A DNA stretch of 64,000 nucleotides from assembly GCF_000014965.1 (NCBI RefSeq), contig NC_008554.1, positions 3,584,001 through 3,648,000 on the forward strand, read 5' to 3'. This document shows, in pieces, positions 36,736 to 44,858 of the stretch (the stretch's first letter is position 1; every line of letters begins with the position of its first letter). Position numbers and translations under genes: made by a program. Under the pieces are notes generated by a model. That model saw only the letters and a program-made list of their open reading frames with translations. It was not told the DNA's origin and searched no databases. The DNA is from Syntrophobacter fumaroxidans MPOB (lineage in GTDB: Bacteria; Desulfobacterota; Syntrophobacteria; Syntrophobacterales; Syntrophobacteraceae).

Positions 36736-37326
36736 TCACCCCCGTCTGCAGACGAGCACTCCGCTTCCAACAGGAACCACCATCGCGTCCACTCGCTCGT
36801 CATGAAGCGCCGTTTCGATGAAAGGCCCGAGGATTTCCCCATGGCTGATCGCATTGTCGGCCACCAGGAGACCCCCCTTCACCATGCGGGGGACAACCGC
36901 GTCGTAGCAGCTCATGTAGACGTCCTTTTCGGCGTCGAGGAAGCAGAAGGAAAGTCGGTTAACATGCGGTATGTATTCAAGGGCGTCACCCCGGATGCAT
37001 TTCACAATGCTCTCCAGGCCGGTCAGCCGGATCGTTTCTCGAGCCAGACGGACCTTCTCCTCCGATACCTCGACGGTGACGAGGTTCCTCGAGGTTTCGA
37101 GGCAGGCGAGGGCCAACCACAGGGTGGAATACCCGGCGCCGGTACCGATTTCGAGCCAGTCCCCCTCCGGTGCGGACGCTGCCAGAAGGGCGATGAGCTT
37201 GCCCGTTTCTCTCGGTATTTGGCGCAACCTGAGCGAACGGGGCGTCCCATCCGTCCGGTCCCGGGCATCGACCTGTTCCAGGGTCCGCATCCGTTCCCGA
37301 AAAGCCTTCGGCATATTGTGAAACAT
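36736..37326 (-). CDS. class I SAM-dependent O-methyltransferase
   Basis: 196-residue protein of the O-methyltransferase family 3 type. Motif I is '[15 protein letters not shown]' (residues about 58-72), followed by an acidic residue in 'VTVEVSEEK' that binds the SAM ribose and '[10 protein letters not shown]' with the metal-site acidic residue. Family members methylate small hydroxylated molecules. The ATG is at 37326. It lies 160 bp upstream of the hpnJ-like gene in the same direction and could be the first gene of the cluster. Confidence 0.82.
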   Translation of the reverse strand: MFHNMPKAFRERMRTLEQVDARDRTDGTPRSLRLRQIPRETGKLIALLAASAPEGDWLEIGTGAGYSTLWLALACLETSRNLVTVEVSEEKVRLARETIRLTGLESIVKCIRGDALEYIPHVNRLSFCFLDAEKDVYMSCYDAVVPRMVKGGLLVADNAISHGEILGPFIETALHDERVDAMVVPVGSGVLVCRRG

Positions 37327-37573
37327 TACGGCAGCCCTCGTTTCTTTTCATTGGGTTTTTACGTCGACGGCCGGCAACTCCGGACACCCGGACGGCTTCC
37401 GGTTGCTTCGCCGCGCCGGCCCTGAGGACAGACAAAAGGGAAGACGATTACAGTGCGGGGATGGTTTCCCAAGGCCGGGCGCAAACGGGTAGTCGCCCGA
37501 CGAATCGCTCGTCCGGCTGCTCGTGTCCTCGAAGCCCGGTTACTGCGCCATTCCATTCAGACCCGGGTTTGCG

Positions 37574-38323
37574 TCAAAGAACCTCATAGACGAGGAAACC
37601 ACCCAGCAGGGCAAGCACGATGAGGATTATTCTCCTGTAGGTTTTCTCGTCTATGCGGCCATAGAAAAATGACCCCAGGATCGTCCCGAAGACGAGAGCC
37701 GGCATGGAGACGAGAAAATATCGCAGGACCGGCATCGTTGTGAGACCGCTCAGCGCATGCAACAGGATCACGACCAGCCCCGAAGCCGCCAGGAAACCCT
37801 GCAGGGTGGCCTTGATCACGTCCTTGGTCCAGGGTTGGAGAGAAGTGTAAACAATGACGGGAGGACCGGATGCGCCCAGTGCCCCGCCCAGACAGCCGGC
37901 CCCGAATCCGGCCAATGATGCCCCTGCCGCCTTCATCTCCCAGACGACCGGACGAAAGAGCAGTCCGAAAAGCGCGTAGATCAGAAGCATGATGCCCATT
38001 GTCAATTGAATGGCATCGGTGTTCATGTACTTCAAAAAAAAAACCCCGATGGGGATACCCGGAAAAGACCCTGCAACGAGTGGAAGAATCTTCTTCCAGT
38101 CCAGGTGCCTGCGGAGCTCGAAAAGCAGAATGATCGCTACCAGGAAAGCATCCAGGGCAGCCAGCGGAACGACTGTTTTGATGTCGAGCATGATTGTCAG
38201 CAGCGGCAGGGCAAGGAGGATGGATCCGAAACCGGAAAGGCCCTGAGTGAAACCCGCCAGGAAGGTGATGAGCGCGATGATGAGATATGGAGTCACGAAG
38301 CAAATTTTCCTGAGGAGTCTCAT
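37574..38323 (-). CDS. TauE/SafE family sulfite/organo-acid permease
   Basis: 249-residue inner-membrane protein with about eight hydrophobic segments and the TauE/SafE features 'FTQGLSGFGSILLALPLL' near the N-terminus and 'GALGASGPPVIVYTSL' in the middle. The family exports or imports sulfite, sulfoacetate and related anions. ATG 38323 has no clear ribosome site; a GTG at 38296 with AGGAAA upstream is an attractive alternative start. The ATG is eight bases from the edge of a dispersed repeat (38331). Confidence 0.85.
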   Translation of the reverse strand: MRLLRKICFVTPYLIIALITFLAGFTQGLSGFGSILLALPLLTIMLDIKTVVPLAALDAFLVAIILLFELRRHLDWKKILPLVAGSFPGIPIGVFFLKYMNTDAIQLTMGIMLLIYALFGLLFRPVVWEMKAAGASLAGFGAGCLGGALGASGPPVIVYTSLQPWTKDVIKATLQGFLAASGLVVILLHALSGLTTMPVLRYFLVSMPALVFGTILGSFFYGRIDEKTYRRIILIVLALLGGFLVYEVL

Positions 38324-38743
38324 ACCGAGGTGCGTTCAGGGTGACACAACACCTGCCCGACGGGAAGTGAGGCGGGCAGGGATAACCCCGGCCCCTACGG
38401 ACCGACGTGCCCGTCAGACATAGCAAAGGCAAAAGTGCCGGTTCCTTATTAAGCCCATCATGCACTCGAGGTCAAGTCGTCACTGCCCTCAGACTTCATT
38501 TCATCGAGGCGGCCTCGAAACACCCTTTCCCCGAACACAACGGAAACGTCACCGGAGGACGCAAGGACGCCCCCACAAGCGTCCCGGTTTCGCCCCGGAA
38601 CAGAAACAGCCCGGGGGTACCTCATTCCAAGGTCGTGGGGTCAACAGGGTCGGCAGGTCGGAACGTTCTTCCTCTTCCCGCGATAGACTCGCGTGCACGA
38701 ACGCATGGAGCCGGTTGACGACTTCTCGCATCCGGAATCGATT
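38324..38743. other. intergenic with repeat remnant
   Basis: 420 bp between the nitric oxide reductase and the TauE-like gene. About the first 100 bp is a diverged copy of the 41.1-kb repeat. The rest has no recognised gene. Confidence 0.5.
38331..38423 (+). repeat. diverged partial copy of the 41.1-kb dispersed element
   Basis: Starting with TGCGTTCA-GGGTGACACAAC and ending GTGCCCGTCAGACATAG, this matches the reverse complement of 41226-41143 at roughly four positions in five, including the GGCGGG...AACCCCG hairpin core. The far end of the element is missing. Together the two copies flank the nitric oxide reductase gene in opposite orientation. Confidence 0.65.
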
Positions 38744-41020
38744 TCACCGGTTCGATTCCACTGCCCGGCCGCCGCCGCTCCCGGTCTCATCTTTCCTCAG
38801 AAATGACAGCCATACGGCCCGCAGCAGGAATACGAACAACACGATGGCCCCGCCGGCAAAGATCACGTCCGGCACCAGCCGCGCCCAGCTCAATGCGCGG
38901 ATCACCGGCCCGGATGTGATTTCCGGGCTGCGCGCATACCACAATCCGTGCTTGACCGCGAAAAAGAGCTGGTAGAATCCAGAGGGTATCAGGCTGAAAA
39001 CGGCCATGCTCGCCAAGCCGCCGTTGAGTCCCCAGAAACTCCACTTCAGCATCCTGTCGGACCATGAGGCTCGAGAAACAATGTGGCGAACGGAAAAGAG
39101 GAGCAGGGAAATGGCCAGCATTCCGTACACGCCGAAAAGAGCGGTGTGCGAATGAATCGGTGTGGTGTTGATTCCCTGTGCATAATACAGGACGATGGGC
39201 GGGTTGATCAAAAACCCGAACATGCCGGCTCCAACCAGATTCCAAAAGGCCACGGAAACAAAAAAGTAGATCGGCCACTTGTATGCATAGGCCTTCCCCC
39301 CGGATTTGATCACTCTCAGGTTGTGTGCCGCCTCAAAGCCCAGGAGCGTGAGGGGGACGACTTCCAGCGCGGAAAACACGGCACCCAGAGCGATGATCGA
39401 TGTCGGCGATCCCGCCCAGTAGAGGTGATGGAAAGTGCCTATGACGCCGCTGCCAAGGTAAAGGAAAATAGTGAAATAAATGGCGGTCAGGGCGAATTTC
39501 CTGCTGACGGCTCCGATGTGGGAAAGCAGGAAAGCCATCACAACGGTGGCGAAGACCTCGAAAAATCCTTCGACCCACAGATGAACCACCCACCATCGCC
39601 AATACTCCGCGTCCGAGAGGTGGCTTCCCTTGCCGTAGAACAAACCGGCCATGTAAAAGAGCGGTATGCTGACGGTACTGTAGAGGAGCATGTGAGTCAG
39701 ACCGTCATTGTCTTTTTCCTCGTGAAGCGCGGGCCGGATGGCTCTCAACACCAGCACCAGCCAGATCAGCATTCCGGCGATCAGCAACAGCTGCCACACC
39801 CGCCCCAGTTCGATATATTCATACCCTTGATGGCCAAGGTAAAAGCCCTGGTCTCCGAACACACCGGCAACGGATAACCAGGAGCCGCCCAGAGCACCGA
39901 GCACCACGACCACGACGGCGCCGAAAAGGACGGCCACCCAGGTCCCCTGATGCTTTGGTTCCTTGCCCACGAAAGGCCCGATGAAAAGACCCGCCGCCAG
40001 AAAGCAGGTCGCAATGAAAAAGACGGCCAGTTGGAGGTGCCATGTACGGACCGCGGCGTAAGGAAGAATCCCGGCAAGCGGAATGCCAAAAAAGTAAGTG
40101 CCCTCCACCGTATAATGGGCAGTCACGGCTCCCATGCCGATTTGGACAATGAGCAGTCCGATCGCCGTCAGAAAGTAGAGCAACGTCACTTTCTGGCTGG
40201 GGGTTGGATTTGGCTCCGGAAAATCGACAGCGGGATCGGTCTCGTATTCGTCCCGGCCAATATAGCGCTGGTAGGCGAACAGCGCCGCGGCGATTCCCAG
40301 GATGAGCAGAATGACGCTGACGATGGACCAGATCAGGAAATCCGGCAAGGGATGATTCCCAACCAGCGGATCGAACGGCCAATTGGCCGTGTAGGTATGC
40401 TCCGCGTCAAGCCGTTTTGTTCCGGCGGCCCAGGCCAACCAGGCAAAAAAAGCTGTGACGAGACGCCCTTCCTCAGCGGTCCGCACGATTCCGGGCTGCA
40501 GGCCCATGCCTTCATGGCCGTTCTGAAAAAGAACGGTATAATAATCGACCAGGGCTTTGAACGCTTCCATTTGATATTGCGTGAACTTCAGTACGCCGCT
40601 TGCAGGGTCGAACCGGTTCGTCTTTATTTCCTCCCGGACGATCACGCCCAGGCGGGCGCGTTCCTCGGGTTTCAACCCCTCGAAATCGGCCTGCGAAAAA
40701 CGATGGGCTTCGGCGGTGGAGAGCCCGTGGTGGCGCGCTGCCAGGTACAGCCCCATCCGGTGCAGGAAATCAGCCGACCAGTCGGGAGCGAGGTATGAGC
40801 CGTGTCCCCATATGGTTCCAATATGCTGTCCGCCTCGGCTGAAATAGTAATTCTGCCCGTCGACAATATCCTTCCCGGAAAAGACGACCTCTCCGGCAAT
40901 CGTTGTAATCTTGTCGGGGATGGGAGGTTTGGACTTGTTTATAAGATATCCTCCCCAAATCAATACAACGAAAGTGAGGACAAGGAAGAACAAAAATACT
41001 GACCTTAGCTTTGCATTCAT
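38744..41020 (-). CDS. norZ: quinol-dependent nitric oxide reductase (qNOR)
   Basis: 758-residue membrane enzyme reducing 2 NO to N2O with electrons from quinol. The N-terminal extension with 'WGHGSYLAPDW' is the fused NorC-like part of qNOR, without a CxxCH haem c site. Catalytic residues are all present: heme b ligand in 'RTWHLQLAVFF', FeB ligands His480, His531 and His532 ('HLWVEG', 'FHHLYWAG'), Glu484, and heme b3/b ligands His623 and His625 ('HSHTALFG'). About 14 hydrophobic segments are visible. The ATG at 41020 has AAGGGA upstream. It sits beside ferredoxin, rubredoxin and hemerythrin genes, consistent with NO detoxification rather than respiration in an anaerobe. Confidence 0.95.
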   Translation of the reverse strand: MNAKLRSVFLFFLVLTFVVLIWGGYLINKSKPPIPDKITTIAGEVVFSGKDIVDGQNYYFSRGGQHIGTIWGHGSYLAPDWSADFLHRMGLYLAARHHGLSTAEAHRFSQADFEGLKPEERARLGVIVREEIKTNRFDPASGVLKFTQYQMEAFKALVDYYTVLFQNGHEGMGLQPGIVRTAEEGRLVTAFFAWLAWAAGTKRLDAEHTYTANWPFDPLVGNHPLPDFLIWSIVSVILLILGIAAALFAYQRYIGRDEYETDPAVDFPEPNPTPSQKVTLLYFLTAIGLLIVQIGMGAVTAHYTVEGTYFFGIPLAGILPYAAVRTWHLQLAVFFIATCFLAAGLFIGPFVGKEPKHQGTWVAVLFGAVVVVVLGALGGSWLSVAGVFGDQGFYLGHQGYEYIELGRVWQLLLIAGMLIWLVLVLRAIRPALHEEKDNDGLTHMLLYSTVSIPLFYMAGLFYGKGSHLSDAEYWRWWVVHLWVEGFFEVFATVVMAFLLSHIGAVSRKFALTAIYFTIFLYLGSGVIGTFHHLYWAGSPTSIIALGAVFSALEVVPLTLLGFEAAHNLRVIKSGGKAYAYKWPIYFFVSVAFWNLVGAGMFGFLINPPIVLYYAQGINTTPIHSHTALFGVYGMLAISLLLFSVRHIVSRASWSDRMLKWSFWGLNGGLASMAVFSLIPSGFYQLFFAVKHGLWYARSPEITSGPVIRALSWARLVPDVIFAGGAIVLFVFLLRAVWLSFLRKDETGSGGGRAVESNR

Positions 41021-41083
41021 CGTTCCAATCCCTTGAATCGAACCGGCCTTGATTGTGTTCTGTCGTTACGGTGTAATAGACTT

Positions 41084-41228
41084 TTGCGTTCAAGATGAGT
41101 GCATTGGGCGGGAGGGCATAAAGTCCTCCTCTACGTCTGACGGGCACATCGATCCTTAGCAAGGGGCGGGGTTTATCCCGCCCGCGTCAACCTCCCGACG
41201 GGCAGGCGTTGTGTCATCTTGAACGCGC
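41084..41228. repeat. MITE-like element with terminal inverted repeats
   Basis: A 145-bp element bounded by GCGTTCAAGATGA (41086-41098) and its exact complement TCATCTTGAACGC (41214-41226). The interior has GC-rich hairpins (GGCGGG/CCCGCC, GACGGGC/GCCCGTC). The ends match the inner ends TTGCGTTCAA of the 311-bp repeats at 5.0 and 12.3 kb. It lies between the ferredoxin gene and norZ. Confidence 0.75.
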
Positions 41229-41247
41229 CTCGGTATAAGGACGGATG

Positions 41248-41442
41248 CTACTCTTCCCAGTGGATGCATTCCGCGGGACAAGTCGCGATAGCCTCGTCGA
41301 TGCACTCCTCCGGCCCTCCCTCAGCGAGAATGACAAAAGCTTTTTCGGCGTCGTCGTCAAAACCGAACACCTCGGGGCAGAGTCCAACGCAGCTTTGGCA
41401 TCCGACACATTCTTCCGTTTCAATGTATACTTTCTTGCTCAT
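41248..41442 (-). CDS. single-cluster [4Fe-4S] ferredoxin
   Basis: 64-residue acidic ferredoxin of the Desulfovibrio/Thermotoga one-cluster type. Three cysteines are in 'CVGCQSCVGLCPE', whose extra Cys is the second-half remnant of a two-cluster ancestor, and the last ligand is in 'TCPAECI'. It acts as a low-potential cytoplasmic electron carrier. It is the last small gene of the redox group before norZ and may supply electrons to rubredoxin- or hemerythrin-linked reactions. Confidence 0.93.
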   Translation of the reverse strand: MSKKVYIETEECVGCQSCVGLCPEVFGFDDDAEKAFVILAEGGPEECIDEAIATCPAECIHWEE

Positions 41443-41493
41443 GACCGATCCCGCCGATTCCGGGCATTTCGCTGCCCTGAAAAGGGTTCGATT

Positions 41494-41829
41494 CTACTTC
41501 CCGCGAATCATGACCAGCAACATTTTGAACGGTTTCCTGGCTTGAAGGGCATGGGTGATATTGGCCGGCATGATCAGCATTTCGCCCGCGACGACATTCT
41601 GCGGCTGCCCGCCGATGGTGATTTCAGCCTCTCCGTCCAGTACGTAGACCACCGCGTCAAAGGGGGCCGTGTGCTCGCTCAGCCCCTGGCCCGCATCGAA
41701 TGCGAAGAGCGTTACGTTTCCGGCATCCGCCTTTATCAAGGTCTTGCTGACGACGGAACCGTCCGCGTAGTCGACGGCCCCTTTCAAGTTGAATGCCTTG
41801 CCTTTCACCGCGCTGGATACATCACCCAT
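41494..41829 (-). CDS. small cupin-domain protein
   Basis: 111-residue single-domain cupin. 'GLSEHTAPFDAVVYVLDGEAEITIGG' corresponds to cupin motif 1 (with His and Glu/Asp ligands reduced) and 'MPANITHAL' to motif 2. Proteins of this size bind a metal or small ligand, and some are linked to redox stress. It lies 51 bp upstream of the ferredoxin in the same direction. The catalytic role is unknown. Confidence 0.85.
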   Translation of the reverse strand: MGDVSSAVKGKAFNLKGAVDYADGSVVSKTLIKADAGNVTLFAFDAGQGLSEHTAPFDAVVYVLDGEAEITIGGQPQNVVAGEMLIMPANITHALQARKPFKMLLVMIRGK

Positions 41830-42073
41830 ATTGGTCTCCTTTGCTGAAAAACCACGGAAGCCCGCCGGGGAACAACTGCGGCGCTTCCGACATCCCTTTC
41901 CGAAACCCGGAACAGCACCTGAATGTGAACTTGCCCATGCAAAACCATGGGACGATCAGGCACGCCGCGCCCGGTATTTTGAAGGATTCTCCGACAACAA
42001 CTCATTACCCGTCACGCTCCCGGAAGTCGGCCGCGTGCCGGCAGACCGGCATCTCTCTCGGAAATCGATCCGC

Positions 42074-42235
42074 CTACTCCACTTTTTCAAATTGATCCTT
42101 GCCGGCACCGCAGATGGGACAAACCCAGTCTTCGGGCAGACCCTCGAAAGCGATGCCCGGTTCGATACCGCCCTCCTCGTCGCCTTCCGCCGGATCGTAT
42201 ATATAGTCGCAAGGAATACAACGCCACTTCTCCAT
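42074..42235 (-). CDS. rubredoxin
   Basis: 53-residue rubredoxin carrying two CxxC pairs, 'CIPC' at residues 5-8 and 'CPIC' near residue 38, that bind one iron, plus the aromatic core residues 'YIYDP' and 'DWVCP'. The ATG has a perfect AGGAGG upstream, so the longer open frame is ignored. In sulfate reducers rubredoxin delivers electrons to oxygen- and NO-reducing enzymes, which fits its neighbours. Confidence 0.96.
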   Translation of the reverse strand: MEKWRCIPCDYIYDPAEGDEEGGIEPGIAFEGLPEDWVCPICGAGKDQFEKVE

Positions 42236-42523
42236 GGTTCCTCCTTTGATCTCGATAGAAGTCAGTCGGTTGCCTCGGGCCAGCATGGCGGCAACGTCAT
42301 CTCCGCCGATATCGTTGCGCGTTATCGAAATCCTCAACAGTCTTCAACCGGCGCCACGGCCACATTGGCCGAAAAGCAGCCCGGAAGCGCGGAGTGCGGG
42401 TGAATGGGGTGAATGCCCCCGGAGCCGACGAACAGCAGGACCGGCGCCGTGTTGTGGGACAACCCCTCGACAACGGCACCGCTTGCTATTCCGGAGGGTG
42501 AGGGGCGGGGCTTGCTTTTCCGA

Positions 42524-42937
42524 TCATTGAGCGGTGTCCCTTTGCTTTGTGCCGGGACCCTGCGCCGCACCGTGTTTGGACGACTGCCATATTTCCATAC
42601 GGTGTCCCTCCGGGTCAAAAAGATGAAATACCCTGGCGTCCCAGGGATGCTTCCGGACCGCCGTCGGTTTCAAACCCGCGCTCTCGGAGCGTTCCCATAC
42701 CGTTTCAATGTCATCGACTTCCAGCGCCAGGGTAACGCCCTCACCCCCACAGCTCTTGACGGAAGATCGTTTTTCATCGGCAATGCTCAATCTCGACACC
42801 GCGTTCAGGCGAAATTCCACGAACCAGTCCGTGGAAAAGAGGACGGGCAACCGCAGACGGTCCCTGTAGAAACCGACGGTTTTTTCCCATTCCTTACAGT
42901 AAAGAATCGTATTGGTGGTCATCAAATGATCTTGCAT
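42524..42937 (-). CDS. VOC (glyoxalase/bleomycin-resistance fold) protein
   Basis: 137-residue one-module vicinal-oxygen-chelate protein: N-terminal 'LYCKEWEKTVGFYRDRLRLPVLF' strand-helix unit and C-terminal 'HLFDPEGHRMEIWQ' with the usual metal-ligand Glu. ATG 42937 is used, with a second possible ATG at 42922. The final 15 residues are low-complexity. Its substrate cannot be deduced; it is 23 bp downstream of the hemerythrin gene. Confidence 0.85.
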   Translation of the reverse strand: MQDHLMTTNTILYCKEWEKTVGFYRDRLRLPVLFSTDWFVEFRLNAVSRLSIADEKRSSVKSCGGEGVTLALEVDDIETVWERSESAGLKPTAVRKHPWDARVFHLFDPEGHRMEIWQSSKHGAAQGPGTKQRDTAQ

Positions 42938-42960
42938 CGTCCGCCGCTTTCAACCGCCGA

Positions 42961-43515
42961 TCATTTCAGGAATGCGGCCTCCAGCCGATCCAGAAGAGCA
43001 TGAAACTCATCGTGTTTACCCACGCCGATGCGCTCGCGCTCGAGCTTCTCGAACGCCTCGTAAAGCTCGGCGTCTTTATTCGAATCCAGCCTGGCATCCG
43101 CCATGGCGAAAAGGACCATGTTCTCCTTGGCGATATGCTGGGTCAGCAGCGCCACGTATTCACCGATGATCCGCTGAGCTCCGGCCGTATCGGGGGCATC
43201 CCCCGGTTGCCGGCCGGTCACCGCCTCCTTGAGTCTCGCGGCAAGCCCGCGGCCCTTTTCGTGCTCGCTCAGCATGACCCCGATCGGACCGCCTTCACGC
43301 GGCACGCCTGCCATTTCCAGCGCCGGAAACAGGAATTCCTCCTCCTTGCCGTGATGGCACTTGTCGACGAAAACCGACAGGAACTCCAAGATACCTTGGA
43401 GATGCGCCGGATCAACGCGCTCACCGCGCCTGAATCTGTCAGCCACGGCTTCCAGGACCCTCAGCATGAGCTCTATTCCCCGGTGTTCTTTCTTGAGTTC
43501 ATCCGTTGCTTTCAC
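42961..43515 (-). CDS. hemerythrin-domain protein
   Basis: 184-residue four-helix-bundle protein with diiron-ligand motifs: 'KKEHRGIE' in the first helix, 'HHGKEEEFLFPAL' in the second, 'SEHEKGR' in the third and 'HIAKENMVLFAMAD' in the fourth. The start is a GTG at 43515 with GGAGG seven bases upstream. Such stand-alone hemerythrins bind O2 or NO or aid iron-sulfur repair. Next to a DUF1858 gene and a NO reductase the nitrosative-stress role is the most natural reading. Confidence 0.92.
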   Translation of the reverse strand: MKATDELKKEHRGIELMLRVLEAVADRFRRGERVDPAHLQGILEFLSVFVDKCHHGKEEEFLFPALEMAGVPREGGPIGVMLSEHEKGRGLAARLKEAVTGRQPGDAPDTAGAQRIIGEYVALLTQHIAKENMVLFAMADARLDSNKDAELYEAFEKLERERIGVGKHDEFHALLDRLEAAFLK

Positions 43516-43678
43516 TGTATGGCCTCCATCCTTTCTTCCATCCTGTCCGGACAGAATCCCCCGGGCACCGTGGTCCGCCTCTTGTGCGCAAGAGCGGCTC
43601 CTTAAAAATGAATGTTCCGGACGGAATCCGCCTGCCAACCCGGAAGCCGTCGACTGTGACCGGGTCGATTGAATTCGC

Positions 43679-43888
43679 TCATGTTTCTTCCCCGACACCG
43701 ATGGCATCCAGCAGATCTTTCAGCAGGTGCTCCAGTACGATTCCGTTGATGCGGGCGATATCCTCTATCGTATGGAATCTTTCGGTCGGGCACCCCACGC
43801 ATGGCATTCTTCTCTTGATGAAAACCTCCATGACCGATGGATGGCGCGTCACCAGTTCGCCGACCGTCATTTTCGAATCGAGCTTCAT
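43679..43888 (-). CDS. DUF1858 domain protein
   Basis: 69-residue protein, almost entirely the DUF1858 domain, also found as the N-terminal domain of the ScdA/RIC iron-sulfur repair proteins: 'TVGELVTRHPSVMEVFI' and the 'MPCVGCP' CxxC site, followed by two short helices. The ATG overlaps the stop of a small upstream frame (ATGA). Hemerythrin and DUF1858 next to each other mimic, as separate genes, the domain pair seen in RIC proteins. Confidence 0.88.
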   Translation of the reverse strand: MKLDSKMTVGELVTRHPSVMEVFIKRRMPCVGCPTERFHTIEDIARINGIVLEHLLKDLLDAIGVGEET

Positions 43889-44118
43889 TGTTCCTCAATG
43901 TAAGATGCGAAGTGGTCTTTGTCTTTGCGCGGGCGCAAACATGAGCGCCAAATCGCAAACAGCATTCCGGCTTCGGGGTCTTCGATCCGGTATCGTGAAG
44001 GTGCGCTGCCCCCGGCGCATTGTCCATGACGTTGGAGAACCCTGGTTTTCAACACGTCCGCCAGACGGTGTACGGCGGCGCATGCGCGGGATACGCCGGT
44101 GTGCGGCATCGCGGCCAT
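43885..44118 (-). CDS. possible small protein coupled to DUF1858 gene
   Basis: A 77-residue frame that ends in the ATGA overlap with the DUF1858 start, which is the main reason to suspect it is real. Its translation contains 'SRYRIEDPEAGMLFAIWRS' and ends 'SYIEEQ', with reasonable codon use, but no family is recognised and no strong ribosome site precedes ATG 44118. A TTG at 44202 would make it longer. It could be fortuitous. Confidence 0.3.
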   Translation of the reverse strand: MAAMPHTGVSRACAAVHRLADVLKTRVLQRHGQCAGGSAPSRYRIEDPEAGMLFAIWRSCLRPRKDKDHFASYIEEQ

Positions 44119-44245
44119 GGAGGTCGTCAACAGGTTGCCGAAGATTCCGCCGGCCGTCCCTGCAGGGTCCCTCGATTCTCCAACAAACGCCCGGATCGCC
44201 AATTGAACCGGCGAAACCGGGCGTTCGGGCCGAGCACGTTCCGTT

Positions 44246-44557
44246 TCAGAAAGTGAACACCTTGTCCGCCTCCATGGACAATTCGTAAAGGTCGTCCATC
44301 CAGGCGATGGGGCAAGAGCTTGATCCCTCCAGACCGTGGGATTTCATGCAAACCCCTCAGACATAGAAGTCACCTTCATATTTGCCGACCTGTTCAACCA
44401 CATTGAATTCAGCGGTGCTGTTTTTTTCGTAAAGAACACCCTTTCCCAGCATGAAAACACTCACTTCATCGCCTTTCTTCACAGCCAAGTTTGCAAGCCT
44501 CATCGCATTGTAGGATGTTTCAGCATCGTCCGTTGAAATTACAAAAAGTACTTTCAT
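44246..44557 (-). CDS. DsrE-like selenoprotein (UGA = Sec67)
   Basis: A conventional reading stops after 66 residues at a TGA (44357-44359). Reading through it as selenocysteine gives a 103-residue DsrE/DsrF-like protein: the first 66 residues have the DsrE start 'MKVLFVISTDDAE' and 'ANLAVKKGDEVSVFMLGKGV', and the continuation reads V-Sec-G-V-C, then 'MKSHGLEGSSSCPIAWMDDL' and ends 'DKVFTF'. Sec67 and Cys70 make a UxxC redox pair where homologs, as I recall them, have CxxC. A hairpin with GGTCT in its loop lies 15 nt after the TGA. ATG 44557 has GGGGAGAG upstream. Probable role: thiol or persulfide redox chemistry. Confidence 0.85.
44324..44359 (-). promoter_or_regulatory. UGA codon plus SECIS hairpin of the DsrE-like gene
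   Basis: TGA at 44359-44357, a 15-nt spacer, then TCCC-ACGGTCTGGA-GGGA (44341-44324). A GGTCT apical loop at this distance resembles bacterial SECIS elements such as that of E. coli fdhF, and matches the one in the formate dehydrogenase gene of this window. Confidence 0.75.
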
Positions 44558-44858
44558 CGTTTCTCTCCCCTCGTTTAGGCTTTCAACATATAGAGTCCAT
44601 GGTCATGGTACGAAATGTGTTTCCGGTACAATAGTATCCTTGCGGTATCGGTTCGAAAGCCGATTGGGCAAGATCGTGCTCGGGCAACACTCTGCCTTTC
44701 CGTCGGAGCAGCCGGTATAAGCTCCAACCATGGCTGCTGAGCGGGGTTGTGTCTTTGCGCCGGAGCAAATTGAGCGGAGCGGATTGGAGATTCAGCGGTA
44801 AAGGGGCAAGCGAACCGGAACAGAGCACACCTGGATGCGGCGTCAATACCGCGATGGG
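44558..44858. other. upstream region of the redox gene group
   Basis: 301 bp between the Crp/Fnr gene and the DsrE-like gene, both minus strand. It should hold the promoter of the DsrE-to-ferredoxin group. I looked for a Crp/Fnr-type dyad (TTGA...TCAA, TTGTGA...TCACAA) and did not find a convincing one. Confidence 0.4.

Noticed and set aside
38744-41020. norZ-like gene as a nitric oxide dismutase
   Set aside because: All three FeB histidines (480, 531, 532) and Glu484 are present, as in reducing qNOR; putative dismutases are reported to lose FeB/quinol-site residues.
42334-42618. 94-codon minus-strand frame between the VOC and rubredoxin genes
   Set aside because: It overlaps the VOC gene end in another frame and has no internal ATG or ribosome site for the non-overlapping part.
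44357-44359. DsrE-like gene as truncated or broken
   Set aside because: The frame continues after TGA with fold-typical sequence, a Cys pair partner and a SECIS-like hairpin, so recoding explains it better.
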